Shown: positions 1 to 7,611, counted from the first letter of the stretch. The stretch: 13,132 bases of DNA from Syntrophorhabdaceae bacterium (GCA_026416315.1 JAOAFK010000134.1:1-13132), one strand, 5' to 3'. A program made the numbers and translations. Notes: generated by a model from the sequence alone, not told the origin.

Positions 1-1
1 T

Positions 2-382
2 CCGTGGTTTAATACAGGAGACCAGTTCATCCAGGACGAAGAGGGGTTCTATTACTATCAGGGAAGGGCAGATGATATGTTAAAGGTTAGCGGTCAGTGG
101 ACATCTCCCATTGAAATAGAGAATGTTATTATGCTTCATCCTGCAGTGAGTGAATGCGGTGTTGTGGGTACACCAACAGAAGAAGGGCTCATAAGGGTCA
201 AAGCATTTATTGTTCTGAATAAAGGATATGAGCCAACACCCGAGCTTGAAAAAGAAATTGTTGAATTTGTAAAAAGTAAAATCGCCCATTTTAAAGTGCC
301 GAGATGGATTCATTTTGTAAATGAACTGCCAAGGACAACCACAGGAAAATTGATACGTTATAAACTCCGAACCGAAAAATAA
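2..382 (+). CDS. Benzoate-CoA ligase family AMP-forming ligase, C-terminal part (5' truncated by window edge)
   Basis: Only the last 126 residues are present, and the frame is open from base 2. The protein would activate an aromatic or other carboxylic acid to its CoA thioester in the cytoplasm, using ATP. Seen: a TGD motif (A7 region) near the start, then GRADDMLKVSG (the A8 hinge, which moves between the adenylation and thioesterification conformations), SPIEIEN, and PRTTTGKLIRYKLR at the end carrying the A10 catalytic lysine. The 'DDMLKVSGQW-SPIEIEN' and 'KVPRWIHFV' wording resembles the benzoate-CoA ligase family more than long-chain fatty acyl-CoA ligases, but the substrate-binding N-terminal domain is missing and the substrate cannot be read. 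The gene is not functionally related to the ribosomal/YidC cluster that follows 155 bp downstream. No convincing terminator hairpin is seen after the stop. Confidence 0.85.
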   Translation, partial: PWFNTGDQFIQDEEGFYYYQGRADDMLKVSGQWTSPIEIENVIMLHPAVSECGVVGTPTEEGLIRVKAFIVLNKGYEPTPELEKEIVEFVKSKIAHFKVPRWIHFVNELPRTTTGKLIRYKLRTEK

Positions 383-537
383 AGAGCCTTTTACTATTCA
401 ATAAAATTAATAAAAAATGGTCAGGAGATTTACAAGGTAAAACATGACTACCCTTATTCGTTTATTGACTTCATCAGTCTTTTATGTTTAAGTAATAAAC
501 TTAAAAATTGTTGTGAATACGAACCCGAGGTGATATC

Positions 538-672
538 ATGAAGAGAACATACCAACCTCATAATAAAAGAAGAAAGAGAACACATGGTTTTCTTGTTAGG
601 ATGAGAACTGCATCAGGAAGAGAGGTAATAAGAAGAAGACGGGCAAAGGGTAGAAAACAACTAACTGTTTAA
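538..672 (+). CDS. rpmH: 50S ribosomal protein L34
   Basis: This 44-residue, very basic protein begins MKRTYQPHNKRRKRTHGF and ends in RRRRAKGRKQLTV, which is the whole-length L34 signature (KRTYQPS.RKR.R.HGF..RM.T..GR.V..RRRAKGR..L). L34 is part of the large ribosomal subunit and binds 23S rRNA. A good Shine-Dalgarno sequence, GAGGTGAT, lies just before the ATG. rpmH opens the conserved rpmH-rnpA-yidD-yidC-jag-mnmE order seen here, with rnpA starting 11 bp after its stop. Usually dnaA/oriC or other replication genes lie upstream; here a CoA ligase fragment does. Confidence 0.97.
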   Translation: MKRTYQPHNKRRKRTHGFLVRMRTASGREVIRRRRAKGRKQLTV

Positions 673-683
673 ATTGAATATAG

Positions 684-1021
684 ATGGATTATACGTTAAA
701 AAAGGAGGAAAGACTTCAAAGGGGTTGTTTTAAAAACAGAAGATGGTTTAAGTCCTCAGAAACAGAGCATTTTATACTATTTGAGGATAAAAACGGTAAT
801 GAAATTAAAAGAATTGGAATTGTGGTAAAAAAAAAATAGGCAGAGCAGTTGTGAGAAACAGGATGAGAAGAATGGTTAAAGAATTTTATAGATTGAACAA
901 ACACCTTTTTTTAGAAAATGCTGACCATCTGATAAAAATTAAAAAGATACCCCAGAATCTGATATGGAAAGAAATAGCATCGGAACTAAAAACTTTGTTA
1001 GAACAGAAAAAAGGTTATTAA
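684..1021 (+). CDS. rnpA: Ribonuclease P protein component, apparent one-base frameshift at an A10 tract
   Basis: RnpA is the protein cofactor of RNase P, which matures the 5' end of tRNAs. Reading from ATG 684 gives MDYTLKKEERLQRGCF...RIGIVVKKK and then hits TAG at 837-839. Shifting by one base inside the A10 run (827-836) continues as IGRAVVRNRMRRMVKEFYRLNKHLFLEN... to TAA at 1019-1021. Joined, this is a normal ~112-residue RnpA: the central 'GIVVxKKIGxAVVRNRxRR' RNR motif is split exactly at the poly-A tract. One more A (11) or two fewer (8) would restore the frame, as would -1 ribosomal slippage or transcriptional slippage. The gene sits 11 bp after rpmH and its 3' end overlaps yidD by 58 bp, the usual context. 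Identity is sure; whether the shift is real, programmed, or an assembly error is not. Confidence 0.88.
827..836 (+). other. A10 homopolymer at the rnpA frame break (possible slippage site)
   Basis: Ten consecutive A residues follow GTGGT and precede TAGGCAGAG. Frame 0 reads lysine codons and then stops at 837-839. The -1 frame (ATA at 836-838) continues into the conserved RNR motif of RnpA. Runs of nine or more A are known substrates for RNA polymerase slippage, and A-AAA-AAA is a slippery heptamer for ribosomes. No convincing stimulatory stem-loop was recognised just downstream. Confidence 0.6.
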
Positions 1022-1227
1022 AAAAAATAGTTATTTTATTTATAGACCTTTATAGCGTATATATATCACCATTCGTTCCTACTCAATGCAGGTATCATCC
1101 CACCTGCTCTGCCTATATGAAGGAATCCATAGAAAAAAAGGGGTTGATTAAAGGCTTATTTAACGGTTTAAAAAGACTCTTGAGATGTAACCCATTTTTT
1201 TCAGGTGGATACGACCCTGTCAAATAA
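964..1227 (+). CDS. yidD: Membrane protein insertion efficiency factor YidD
   Basis: This small (87 residue) membrane-associated protein is thought to assist YidC in inserting inner-membrane proteins. Seen: a hydrophobic, amphipathic N-terminal stretch (KKIVILFIDLYSVYISPF) followed by the family signature CRYHPTCSAY and, at the C-terminus, RCNPFFSGGYDPV. These match the DUF37/YidD pattern with its conserved cysteines. The ATG at 964 lies inside rnpA (58 bp overlap) and has only a poor Shine-Dalgarno. It adds about 17 residues ahead of the usual family start, but no ATG, GTG or TTG occurs in frame between it and the conserved core, so it is the only canonical choice. yidC follows after 12 bp, fitting translational coupling. 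Confidence 0.93.
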   Translation: MERNSIGTKNFVRTEKRLLKKIVILFIDLYSVYISPFVPTQCRYHPTCSAYMKESIEKKGLIKGLFNGLKRLLRCNPFFSGGYDPVK

Positions 1228-1239
1228 AAAGAGGTAAAC

Positions 1240-2820
1240 ATGGAAAAAAGGACATTAATTGCATTAATATTAACAGCCATTATCATTTTCTTTTTTCAGA
1301 TGTATTTTACACCTAAAGAACCACCCAAATCCCCTACCACACCCACAACACAACCTGATAAACCTGTTCAGGAAGAAAGATTAAAAACTGAAAAACAAAT
1401 CCAGAAGGCCTCGCAGGATAAGAAAAAACACACCATTGAGATTATGCCGCCAAAGGATATAAAAATAGAAACCCCACTGTTTAATATCACCATGATGGAC
1501 CTTGGAGCTGGAATAAAAAGCGTTCAACTGAAAAAGTATAAGGAAACTGTCAAGGATGCAAAACCAAAAGAATTAATCGAAGATATAAAGCCTTATACAT
1601 ATATACCAAAAGTAACCATTTCTACAGCAGATGTTATAATTGATGATAATATAAATTACAAATACGACAAAAGCTCCTTAACATTAAATGAAAAACCTGA
1701 AACCATTACATTCACAGCTTCTTTACCAAATGGCTCTAAAATAAAAAAATCATATACATTCTATCCAGATAAATATACATTTGATCTCAATATGGAAATT
1801 GAAGGTATTGAATCTAATAAGGCTCATATAGATTTCGCAATGATTTCCGATAAAAAGGATTCAAGTTACAATTTCAAAGGTCCTTTTGTTTATAATGGTA
1901 AAAAATTCGAACAAATTGAAAAAATAGAAAAAAATATAGATATAGGAAAAACTTATAAATACACAGGCCTTGATGAGGGTTATTTTGCGTTTATTTTCAT
2001 ACCTAAAGATACCCCTCCGCCTGCTAATATACTAAAAAACGATAAGGTATCTGTCATAAGGATTATACCTGAAAATAATAAAATAAATGCATCTTTATTT
2101 TTCGGCCCTAAACAGACAGAAATTTTAAAGAGTTTAAATATAAATGCTGAAAAGATTATAGACTTCGGATGGTTCGATATCATTGCAAAACCCCTTGTAT
2201 GGGGCATGAATTTTTCAAATAGGGTAACCCATAATTATGGCATTGACATAATACTCCTTACAATTCTTATAAAAATTATCTTTTATCCCTTAAGTCTAAA
2301 AAGCTATAAATCAATGAAAGAGATGCAAAAACTCCAGCCACAGATCCAAAAGTTGAGAGAAAAATATAAAGATGACAGACAGAAATTAAATCAGGAGATG
2401 ATGGAGCTTTACAAGAGAAGAAAGATAAACCCTATGGGTGGTTGTCTTCCCATGCTGATACAGATACCTGTATTTTTTGCCTTATACAAGGCATTATCCG
2501 GCGCCATTGAATTAAGGCATGCGCACTTTATATGGTGGATCAATGACCTATCTGCACCGGAAGACCTGTTTTCATTTACAATTTTAGGATTCACAATACC
2601 CATAAGGCTTTTACCACTTTTAATGGGCATTACACAGTTCATCCAACAGAAAATGACACCTACAAGCGCTGATCCCATGCAGGAGAAAATGATGCTCTTT
2701 ATGCCCATACTGTTTACTTTTCTTTTCTGGGGTTTTCCATCAGGTCTTGTTTTATACTGGCTTGTAAACAATGTAATTTCCATTGGACAACAATACTATA
2801 TCAATAAAAAAGTCTCTTAG
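1240..2820 (+). CDS. yidC: Membrane protein insertase YidC (Oxa1 family, Gram-negative long form)
   Basis: YidC inserts and folds inner-membrane proteins, alone or with SecYEG. Residues ~6-23 form the first transmembrane helix. Residues ~25-310 are the large Lys/Pro-rich linker plus the periplasmic beta domain (DLGAGIKSVQLKKYKE, KKSYTFYPDKYTFDL), which only the Gram-negative form carries. The conserved C-terminal insertase core follows: ILIKIIFYPLSLKSYKSM (TM2), the cytoplasmic coiled coil (LQPQIQKLREKYKDD), NPMGGCLPMLIQIPVFFALY, and FPSGLVLYWLVNN. Length (526) is normal. The hydrophilic-groove arginine (E. coli R366) aligns with K345 here. AGAGGTAAAC precedes the ATG. It lies 12 bp after yidD and 8 bp before jag, in one operon. 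Confidence 0.97.
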   Translation: MEKRTLIALILTAIIIFFFQMYFTPKEPPKSPTTPTTQPDKPVQEERLKTEKQIQKASQDKKKHTIEIMPPKDIKIETPLFNITMMDLGAGIKSVQLKKYKETVKDAKPKELIEDIKPYTYIPKVTISTADVIIDDNINYKYDKSSLTLNEKPETITFTASLPNGSKIKKSYTFYPDKYTFDLNMEIEGIESNKAHIDFAMISDKKDSSYNFKGPFVYNGKKFEQIEKIEKNIDIGKTYKYTGLDEGYFAFIFIPKDTPPPANILKNDKVSVIRIIPENNKINASLFFGPKQTEILKSLNINAEKIIDFGWFDIIAKPLVWGMNFSNRVTHNYGIDIILLTILIKIIFYPLSLKSYKSMKEMQKLQPQIQKLREKYKDDRQKLNQEMMELYKRRKINPMGGCLPMLIQIPVFFALYKALSGAIELRHAHFIWWINDLSAPEDLFSFTILGFTIPIRLLPLLMGITQFIQQKMTPTSADPMQEKMMLFMPILFTFLFWGFPSGLVLYWLVNNVISIGQQYYINKKVS

Positions 2821-2828
2821 GGGGAAAT

Positions 2829-3545
2829 ATGGATTTCGAAGAATTTGAGGGAAAGACATACGAAGAAGCAGTAAAAAAAGCATCAATAACCCTTGGTGTA
2901 GAAGAAAAAGACCTTGAAATTGAGGTCAAGGAAGTTGACACAAAAGGTATTTTGGGTCTTCTTGGAAGTAAAAGGGTACGTATCCTTGCAAGAAAAAAAG
3001 AACATAAAAACATTGCAGAAGAAATATTGAAAGATACAACAGAGAAAACAGACAGCACATTAACCACAGAAACTCCAGAAGAATACGGTAAAAATTTTTT
3101 AGAGGCCCTCGGGAAAAAGTTAGGTTTAAATGTAAATACAAAAATAAGCCATTCAAACGGAAGGCTTTTATTTCTACTCCAGTGCGACCACGGGGATATT
3201 CTCATTGGTAAGGAAGGTGAGGTTTTAGAGGCCCTTCAGTTTATATTGAGGCTTGCCATCGCTAAAAGATATAAAAAAGGATTAAAGATGCTGATCGACA
3301 TAAATGGATACAGAGAAAAAAGAAAAAAGGCCATAACTGTTATGGCAAAACGCCTTGCAAGCAGGGTAAAAAGATTGGGAAGACCCATGAAGACCGAGCC
3401 ACTAAATCCTTATGAAAGACGCATTATACATACTCTTTTTAAACATAATAAAAGCATTAGAACAAAGAGCGAAGGCGAGGGCCATACAAAAAAAGTGGTA
3501 ATATCCTTGATAAAAAATGTCCAAACTGATGGGAACAGACGATGA
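2829..3545 (+). CDS. jag: Jag/KhpB RNA-binding protein (Jag-N, KH, R3H)
   Basis: This cytoplasmic RNA-binding protein of the Jag/KhpB/EloR family is habitually encoded next to yidC. Domain order in 238 residues: Jag-N (~1-55; FEGKTYEEAVKKASITLGV and the VKEVDTKGILGLLGSKRVRI end), a charged linker (~56-85), a KH-like domain (~85-165, with GKEGEVLEALQF in place of the GxxG loop), and R3H (~168-235; EKRKKAITVMAKRLA and YERRIIHTLF, with the R...H pair). A GGGGGAAAT Shine-Dalgarno precedes ATG 2829. The 3' end overlaps the mnmE start. The exact role (cell-wall or elongation control is known in Firmicutes) is not established for Gram-negatives. Confidence 0.93.
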   Translation: MDFEEFEGKTYEEAVKKASITLGVEEKDLEIEVKEVDTKGILGLLGSKRVRILARKKEHKNIAEEILKDTTEKTDSTLTTETPEEYGKNFLEALGKKLGLNVNTKISHSNGRLLFLLQCDHGDILIGKEGEVLEALQFILRLAIAKRYKKGLKMLIDINGYREKRKKAITVMAKRLASRVKRLGRPMKTEPLNPYERRIIHTLFKHNKSIRTKSEGEGHTKKVVISLIKNVQTDGNRR

Positions 3546-4902
3546 TACCATATGTGCCATCTCTACACCTCCTGGTGAAGGTGGCATTGGCATTATAAGG
3601 GTAAGCGGTGGCCATGCCCTTTCAATATTGAAAAAAATATTCAAGCCAAAGGGGAATAAAAGGGTTTTTTATTCTCACAGGCTATATTTAGGCTACATCA
3701 TCGACCCTGAAAAAAAGAAGACCATAGATGAGGTTTTTGCTGTTTTCATGGCAAAACCCAAAACTTATACGAGAGAAGATGTGGTTGAAATCTACTCCCA
3801 TGCAGGCTATGCCGTTCAAAAGGGTATATTATCGTGTATAATAAAAAGTGGTGCAAGACTCGCTGAGCCAGGAGAATTCACAAGGAGGGCATTTCTAAAC
3901 GGACGGATAGATTTACTCCAGGCCGAATCTGTCCTTGATATTATCAAAAGTGAAACAGAAGAAGAACTTGAAACTGCCATAAACCACCTAAAGGGGGGTC
4001 TTTCCCATAAATTGAATTTGATTAAAAATTCCATAAAAGATGTCCTTGTGGAAGTAGAAACACAGATAGATTTTTCAGATGAAGAAATTTTTATAGACCA
4101 ACAAGAAATTTTAAAGAATTTAAAAAACATAAAAAAAGAAATTGAAGCCATTATTGATTCTTATTATGAAGGCAGAGCCATAAAGAGTGGCTTTAATGTA
4201 TTGATACTCGGCCGAACAAATGTTGGGAAATCGAGTCTTTTAAATGCCCTTCTTCTTGAAGAAAGGGCCATTGTAACACCCATTCCGGGGACAACAAGGG
4301 ATATAATTGAAGACACCATACATATAAAAGGCATTAAGGTAAAACTCATAGATACAGCAGGAATAAGAAAGCCAGAAGGTCTTGCCGAAGACTTAGGTAT
4401 TGAAAGGGCAAAACAAAAAGTAAATGAATCAGACGTTATTCTGTGGGTTTTAGATGGTTCCATGGAATATAAAAAAGAAGATGAAGAAGTATATGACATA
4501 ATAAAAAATAAAAATGTAGTGGCTGTTATAAATAAAATAGACCTGCCAAAAAGAATGGATAAAGAAGCATTAAAACATAAGAAAATAAATGCTCTTGTTG
4601 AAATCTCTGCCCTTAAAAACATTGGTCTTGAAGAATTAAAGGAAACTATTTACAAGACCCTTATGGGGAAGACAAAAAAAAGACCACCTGTTTTGATTAC
4701 AAGTCTAAGACACAGAGATGCCTTGATAAAAACAAAAGATGCCCTCGAAAAAGCTATGGAAAATATTGCAAATAAGGAACCTATAGAATTTGTAGCCTTT
4801 GAATTAAATGACGCCCTTTATCATCTCGGACTTATAACAGGTGAAACATGCCCTGAAGAAATTTTAAATACCATTTTTGAAAGATTCTGTATAGGTAAAT
4901 AA
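3517..4902 (+). CDS. mnmE: tRNA uridine-5-carboxymethylaminomethyl(34) modification GTPase MnmE
   Basis: With MnmG, MnmE installs the cmnm5 group on U34 of tRNAs reading split codon boxes, using 5,10-methylene-THF, FAD and GTP. Seen: the N-terminal THF-binding domain (DTICAISTPPGEGGIGIIRVSG), a helical domain with RAFLNGRIDLLQAES, and an inserted Ras-like G domain: P-loop GRTNVGKS (232-239), TTRD (259-262), DTAG (279-282), NKID (339-342). The C-terminal CIGK (458-461) holds the essential cysteine. 461 residues is the normal size. The start overlaps jag by 29 bp. M5 (ATG at 3529) is an equally plausible start since neither has a clear Shine-Dalgarno and the conserved sequence begins after it. 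mnmG, the usual partner, is not downstream in this window. Confidence 0.97.
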   Translation: MSKLMGTDDDTICAISTPPGEGGIGIIRVSGGHALSILKKIFKPKGNKRVFYSHRLYLGYIIDPEKKKTIDEVFAVFMAKPKTYTREDVVEIYSHAGYAVQKGILSCIIKSGARLAEPGEFTRRAFLNGRIDLLQAESVLDIIKSETEEELETAINHLKGGLSHKLNLIKNSIKDVLVEVETQIDFSDEEIFIDQQEILKNLKNIKKEIEAIIDSYYEGRAIKSGFNVLILGRTNVGKSSLLNALLLEERAIVTPIPGTTRDIIEDTIHIKGIKVKLIDTAGIRKPEGLAEDLGIERAKQKVNESDVILWVLDGSMEYKKEDEEVYDIIKNKNVVAVINKIDLPKRMDKEALKHKKINALVEISALKNIGLEELKETIYKTLMGKTKKRPPVLITSLRHRDALIKTKDALEKAMENIANKEPIEFVAFELNDALYHLGLITGETCPEEILNTIFERFCIGK

Positions 4903-4920
4903 AAGCGTTTTAAATACCTA
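4892..4920. terminator. Imperfect AT-rich hairpin shared by convergent mnmE and feoB ends
   Basis: TAGGTAAATAAAA (4892-4904) and TTTTAAATACCTA (4908-4920) form an imperfect inverted repeat around a GCG loop: 11 of 13 positions pair. It spans both stop codons (mnmE TAA 4900-4902; feoB TAA on the opposite strand, 4910-4912). Only 7 bp separate the genes, so no other room exists for terminators. The stem is AT-rich and lacks a clean U tract, so efficiency as an intrinsic bidirectional terminator is uncertain. Confidence 0.35.
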
Positions 4921-7156
4921 AAAATAATGCGATCCGGTATGCGAGATAGCCTAATGAAAAAGCTGATAAAAACATAGTTATTAAAGAAGCAAAAAACCAC
5001 CTCCAGCTCCCTAATTCCTGTTTCATCACAGTAATGGTGGGGACACAGGGTATAAAAAGCATAAGGATTACAAGAAAAGATAGAGCTGAGGCACGGTTTA
5101 TAATCTCAGGCAATACATTCACAAGACCATCTTCACCCACATTATATAAAATACTTAAAGTCGCCACAGCATTTTCTTTAGCCACAATGCTCGAAATAAG
5201 GGCCACAATCATCTTCCAGTTCAAGCCCACCAGATTCCCTATGGGCTCTAAAATCTTACCCAACCAGGATATCATACTGTGTTCCATATTTCCTTCAGGA
5301 ATATTCGAAAAAATCCACATGAATACAGAAAAAATTAGAATCACTGTTCCTGCCTTTTTTATAAAGGCAAACAGCCTGGACCAGACAGCAATAAAAATAG
5401 TTTTCAGGTTGGGCTTATGATAAAGAGGCAGTTCCATTATAAAAGGAACAGGTTCATCCCTTAAAAAAAATCTGTTGGCAATCATACCTGATATCCCGAG
5501 AACGAGAATATTGATAGTAATAAGTGACCATGAGACATAAAGGGCTTTTTGTCCGAAAATGGCAGCAGATATAAAAGTCATTGCAGCAAGTCTTGCTGTG
5601 CACGGTACAAAAGGGGTGAGAAAAATGGTAAGCAATCTTGCCTTTTTGGATTCTACAATCCTTGCACCCATAATAGATGGAACATTACATCCAAAACCAA
5701 GACATATTGGTAAAAAACTCTTTCCATGGAGCCCTACAATATGCATAAATCTGTCCATTACAAATGCAGCTCTCGCCATATAACCAATGTTTTCAAGTAA
5801 GGCCATGGAAAAGAAAAAAATGGCAAGAATGGGGATTAGGGTAAGCACAGAACCAACACCGCCAATTATGCCTTTTATAATGACACCTTTAAGCCACCAG
5901 GGCTCGTTAATAAGTGCCATACTTACCCATTCTCCCATTAAGCTTAATTGATATTCGAGATATTTTTGAACTGGAAAACCGACCTTATAAGTCAAGATAA
6001 ATATAAAAGCAAAAATGGCAAGAAGTATTGGTATTCCAAAAAGTGGACGTGTGAGGATGTGGTCAATCTTATCTGTAATGAGCACCTCTCCTCGTTTGAA
6101 ACGTTTGATAGAAGCCCTTGTGGCCTTTTCTATCCAGTCATAACGACCACCTACAACGGCCCTCAAGGCATCTTCATGGCTTATGAGTAATGATTGTATG
6201 CCACCCCATTTTTCATCAGGTAATACGTGTTTCATATCTTCTGTGATTTCTGGGTCACCTTCCATTAGTTTTGTGGCAATCCATTCCTCTGTATAAGACA
6301 TGGGTATATTCTCTTTAACAAGCTCTTTAATCTTTAAAAATATATCCTCATGGTCTTTTGATATTTTGGGAAGTTTGGGTTTGTATTCAAGTTTACCTTC
6401 TGATAAGTCGATTATTGAATTAACAAGCTCTTTGATCCCTTTATTTTTTGTTGCAATCATGGGTATTACAGGGATGCCAAGGGATTCTCGTAATGCATCA
6501 ATATCAATCTGAATACCGTTTTTCTCTGCTACATCTAACATATTAACAGCAACAATTATAGGTGATTCCATAAACAAAAGCTCTGATAATAGATATAAAC
6601 TTCTCTCCAACACTGTGGCATTTGCAATAAGTACTACAACATCAGGATGTTCTTGAATGATAAAATCCCTTGCGACTTTCTCTTCCTCTGAATACGCACC
6701 AAGACTATATGTACCAGGGAGATCTACTATTTTAATCTCCACATCGCCTGATATATGAAAACCCTCTTTTTTTTCAACGGTTTTTCCGGGCCAGTTTCCC
6801 ACATGTTGAGACAATCCTGTCAATACATTAAAGACAGTGGATTTACCCACATTCGGTTGACCTGCAAGGGCAACAAGGATAGTTTTTTTCTTTTCTTCAT
6901 ATTCTTCCCTCTCTTTTGTTGTTTTTGTTCTTGCAACAAGTATCTTCTCTGCCTGTCCCCTCCCTAAAGCAATTCTCGTATCAGATGCAAAAACAATAAT
7001 AAGGTTTCCAGTTTTCCTTAATACCTTTATCTTAACCCCGGGGATAATACCTATACCGGCAAATCTACCTATGAGTTTTTGACCACCAGAAAAGGAATAA
7101 ACTATACCTTCTTCACCTTCATTTAACTCCAAAACTGGAAACAGTTCTTTATACAT
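4910..7156 (-). CDS. feoB: Ferrous iron transporter, FeoA-FeoB fusion
   Basis: This is an inner-membrane Fe2+ uptake protein with a GTPase domain. Residues ~1-78 are an SH3-like FeoA domain (EGIVYSFSGGQKLIGRFAGIG, RIALGRGQAEKILV) joined by a charged linker (~78-92) to FeoB. G-domain motifs: GQPNVGKS (99-106), switch I GNWPGKTVEKKEG (120-132), DLPG (145-148), NMLD (205-208). The membrane part carries both Gate motifs (CLGFGCNVPSIMGAR and TPFVPCTARLAAM, each with the conserved cysteine) and a late FIPCVPTITVMKQELGS segment. At 748 residues it is close to E. coli FeoB alone (773), although here that length includes FeoA, so the soluble linker/C-terminus is compact. Start ATG 7156 has a weak CAGGGAC Shine-Dalgarno. 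It is transcribed alone from its own promoter and suits anaerobic Fe2+ acquisition. Confidence 0.96.
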   Translation of the reverse strand: MYKELFPVLELNEGEEGIVYSFSGGQKLIGRFAGIGIIPGVKIKVLRKTGNLIIVFASDTRIALGRGQAEKILVARTKTTKEREEYEEKKKTILVALAGQPNVGKSTVFNVLTGLSQHVGNWPGKTVEKKEGFHISGDVEIKIVDLPGTYSLGAYSEEEKVARDFIIQEHPDVVVLIANATVLERSLYLLSELLFMESPIIVAVNMLDVAEKNGIQIDIDALRESLGIPVIPMIATKNKGIKELVNSIIDLSEGKLEYKPKLPKISKDHEDIFLKIKELVKENIPMSYTEEWIATKLMEGDPEITEDMKHVLPDEKWGGIQSLLISHEDALRAVVGGRYDWIEKATRASIKRFKRGEVLITDKIDHILTRPLFGIPILLAIFAFIFILTYKVGFPVQKYLEYQLSLMGEWVSMALINEPWWLKGVIIKGIIGGVGSVLTLIPILAIFFFSMALLENIGYMARAAFVMDRFMHIVGLHGKSFLPICLGFGCNVPSIMGARIVESKKARLLTIFLTPFVPCTARLAAMTFISAAIFGQKALYVSWSLITINILVLGISGMIANRFFLRDEPVPFIMELPLYHKPNLKTIFIAVWSRLFAFIKKAGTVILIFSVFMWIFSNIPEGNMEHSMISWLGKILEPIGNLVGLNWKMIVALISSIVAKENAVATLSILYNVGEDGLVNVLPEIINRASALSFLVILMLFIPCVPTITVMKQELGSWRWFFASLITMFLSAFSLGYLAYRIALFLGI

Positions 7157-7158
7157 AT

Positions 7159-7177
7159 GATAATGTCCCTGATTTTA
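7159..7177. promoter_or_regulatory. Possible degenerate Fur box in the feoB leader
   Basis: GATAATGTCCCTGATTTTA matches the 19-bp Fur consensus GATAATGATAATCATTATC at 12 of 19 positions, with a perfect first half GATAATG and a weak second half. The position just downstream of the promoter and before the start would suit iron repression, but AT-rich DNA gives such matches easily. Confidence 0.25.
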
Positions 7178-7191
7178 AAAATGACTAACTG

Positions 7192-7220
7192 TTTATACTA
7201 TGCTGTCACATCAAAGTCAA
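7192..7220 (-). promoter_or_regulatory. Sigma70-type promoter of feoB
   Basis: On the minus strand, TTGACT (7215-7220), a 17-bp spacer and TATAAA (7192-7197) each match the consensus at 5 of 6 positions. Initiation near 7185 would leave a leader of ~29 nt before ATG 7156. Confidence 0.65.
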
Positions 7221-7289
7221 ACAAAGAGAGATGATAGTCCATTTAAGAAAATGAGGGTTCAAATGATTTTAATAAACAGATTTAAAAAT

Positions 7290-7592
7290 TTATATCTTTC
7301 TATGGCATTTTTCACACTCATTGAATGCTTTTTTTCCATTATGACATGAAAAACATTTTCTATTAGAAAAATGGTCGTCCATTGTAAAAAGCGCCTTTTT
7401 CTGGGTTTCAAAAAGTTGTGTATGACAATCATTACAGGAAATACCTATTGATGAATGAACTTTGTGATCAAATATTACCCTGCCCTCACCTGCACCGCCA
7501 TAAATTATAGCTTTATCCATTAATGAGTAAGAAATGCCACAGACTATAATAACAATAAACACAGCACACAAAATGAGAAATATGGTTTTCAT
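7290..7592 (-). CDS. Membrane-anchored triheme c-type cytochrome (cytochrome c7-like)
   Basis: This 100-residue protein has an N-terminal signal/anchor (KTIFLILCAVFIVIIVCGIS, residues 2-21) and three CxxCH haem sites: CNDCH (53-57), CFSCH (80-84) and CEKCH (93-97). Only three other histidines exist (H43, H46, H74), exactly enough for bis-His ligation of three haems. YGGAGEGRVIFDHKVH and HNGKKAF are typical of the c7-type triheme domain of Geobacter-like periplasmic cytochromes. The likely role is periplasmic electron transfer. A TTG at 7619 would lengthen it by 9 residues, but ATG 7592 has AAGGA 7 nt upstream (7600-7604) and places the signal sequence at the terminus, so I chose it. It starts 19 bp after the upstream dehydrogenase gene, so co-expression and electron acceptance from that enzyme are inferred. 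Confidence 0.9.
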   Translation of the reverse strand: MKTIFLILCAVFIVIIVCGISYSLMDKAIIYGGAGEGRVIFDHKVHSSIGISCNDCHTQLFETQKKALFTMDDHFSNRKCFSCHNGKKAFNECEKCHRKI

Positions 7593-7611
7593 TGTGCTAT
7601 CCTTAAAAATT

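Noticed and set aside
444..491. 15-codon ORF (MTTLIRLLTSSVFYV) with an AAGG upstream, in the gap before rpmH
   Set aside because: Too short, no attenuator-like residues or hairpin, and such ORFs are expected by chance in AT-rich DNA.
465..493. TTGACT-N17-TTAAGT as the rpmH promoter
   Set aside because: The -35 is good but the -10 matches at only 3 of 6; the true promoter of the operon is probably in 383-537 but I cannot place it.
383..537. Search for DnaA boxes/oriC next to rpmH
   Set aside because: No TTATCCACA-like boxes were seen, and the upstream gene is a CoA ligase, so no origin is called.
2409..2783. 124-codon ORF antisense to yidC
   Set aside because: It mirrors the conserved YidC core; no start signal or family resemblance.
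4164..4622. 152-codon ORF antisense to mnmE
   Set aside because: It is the shadow of the conserved MnmE G domain and has no recognisable protein features.
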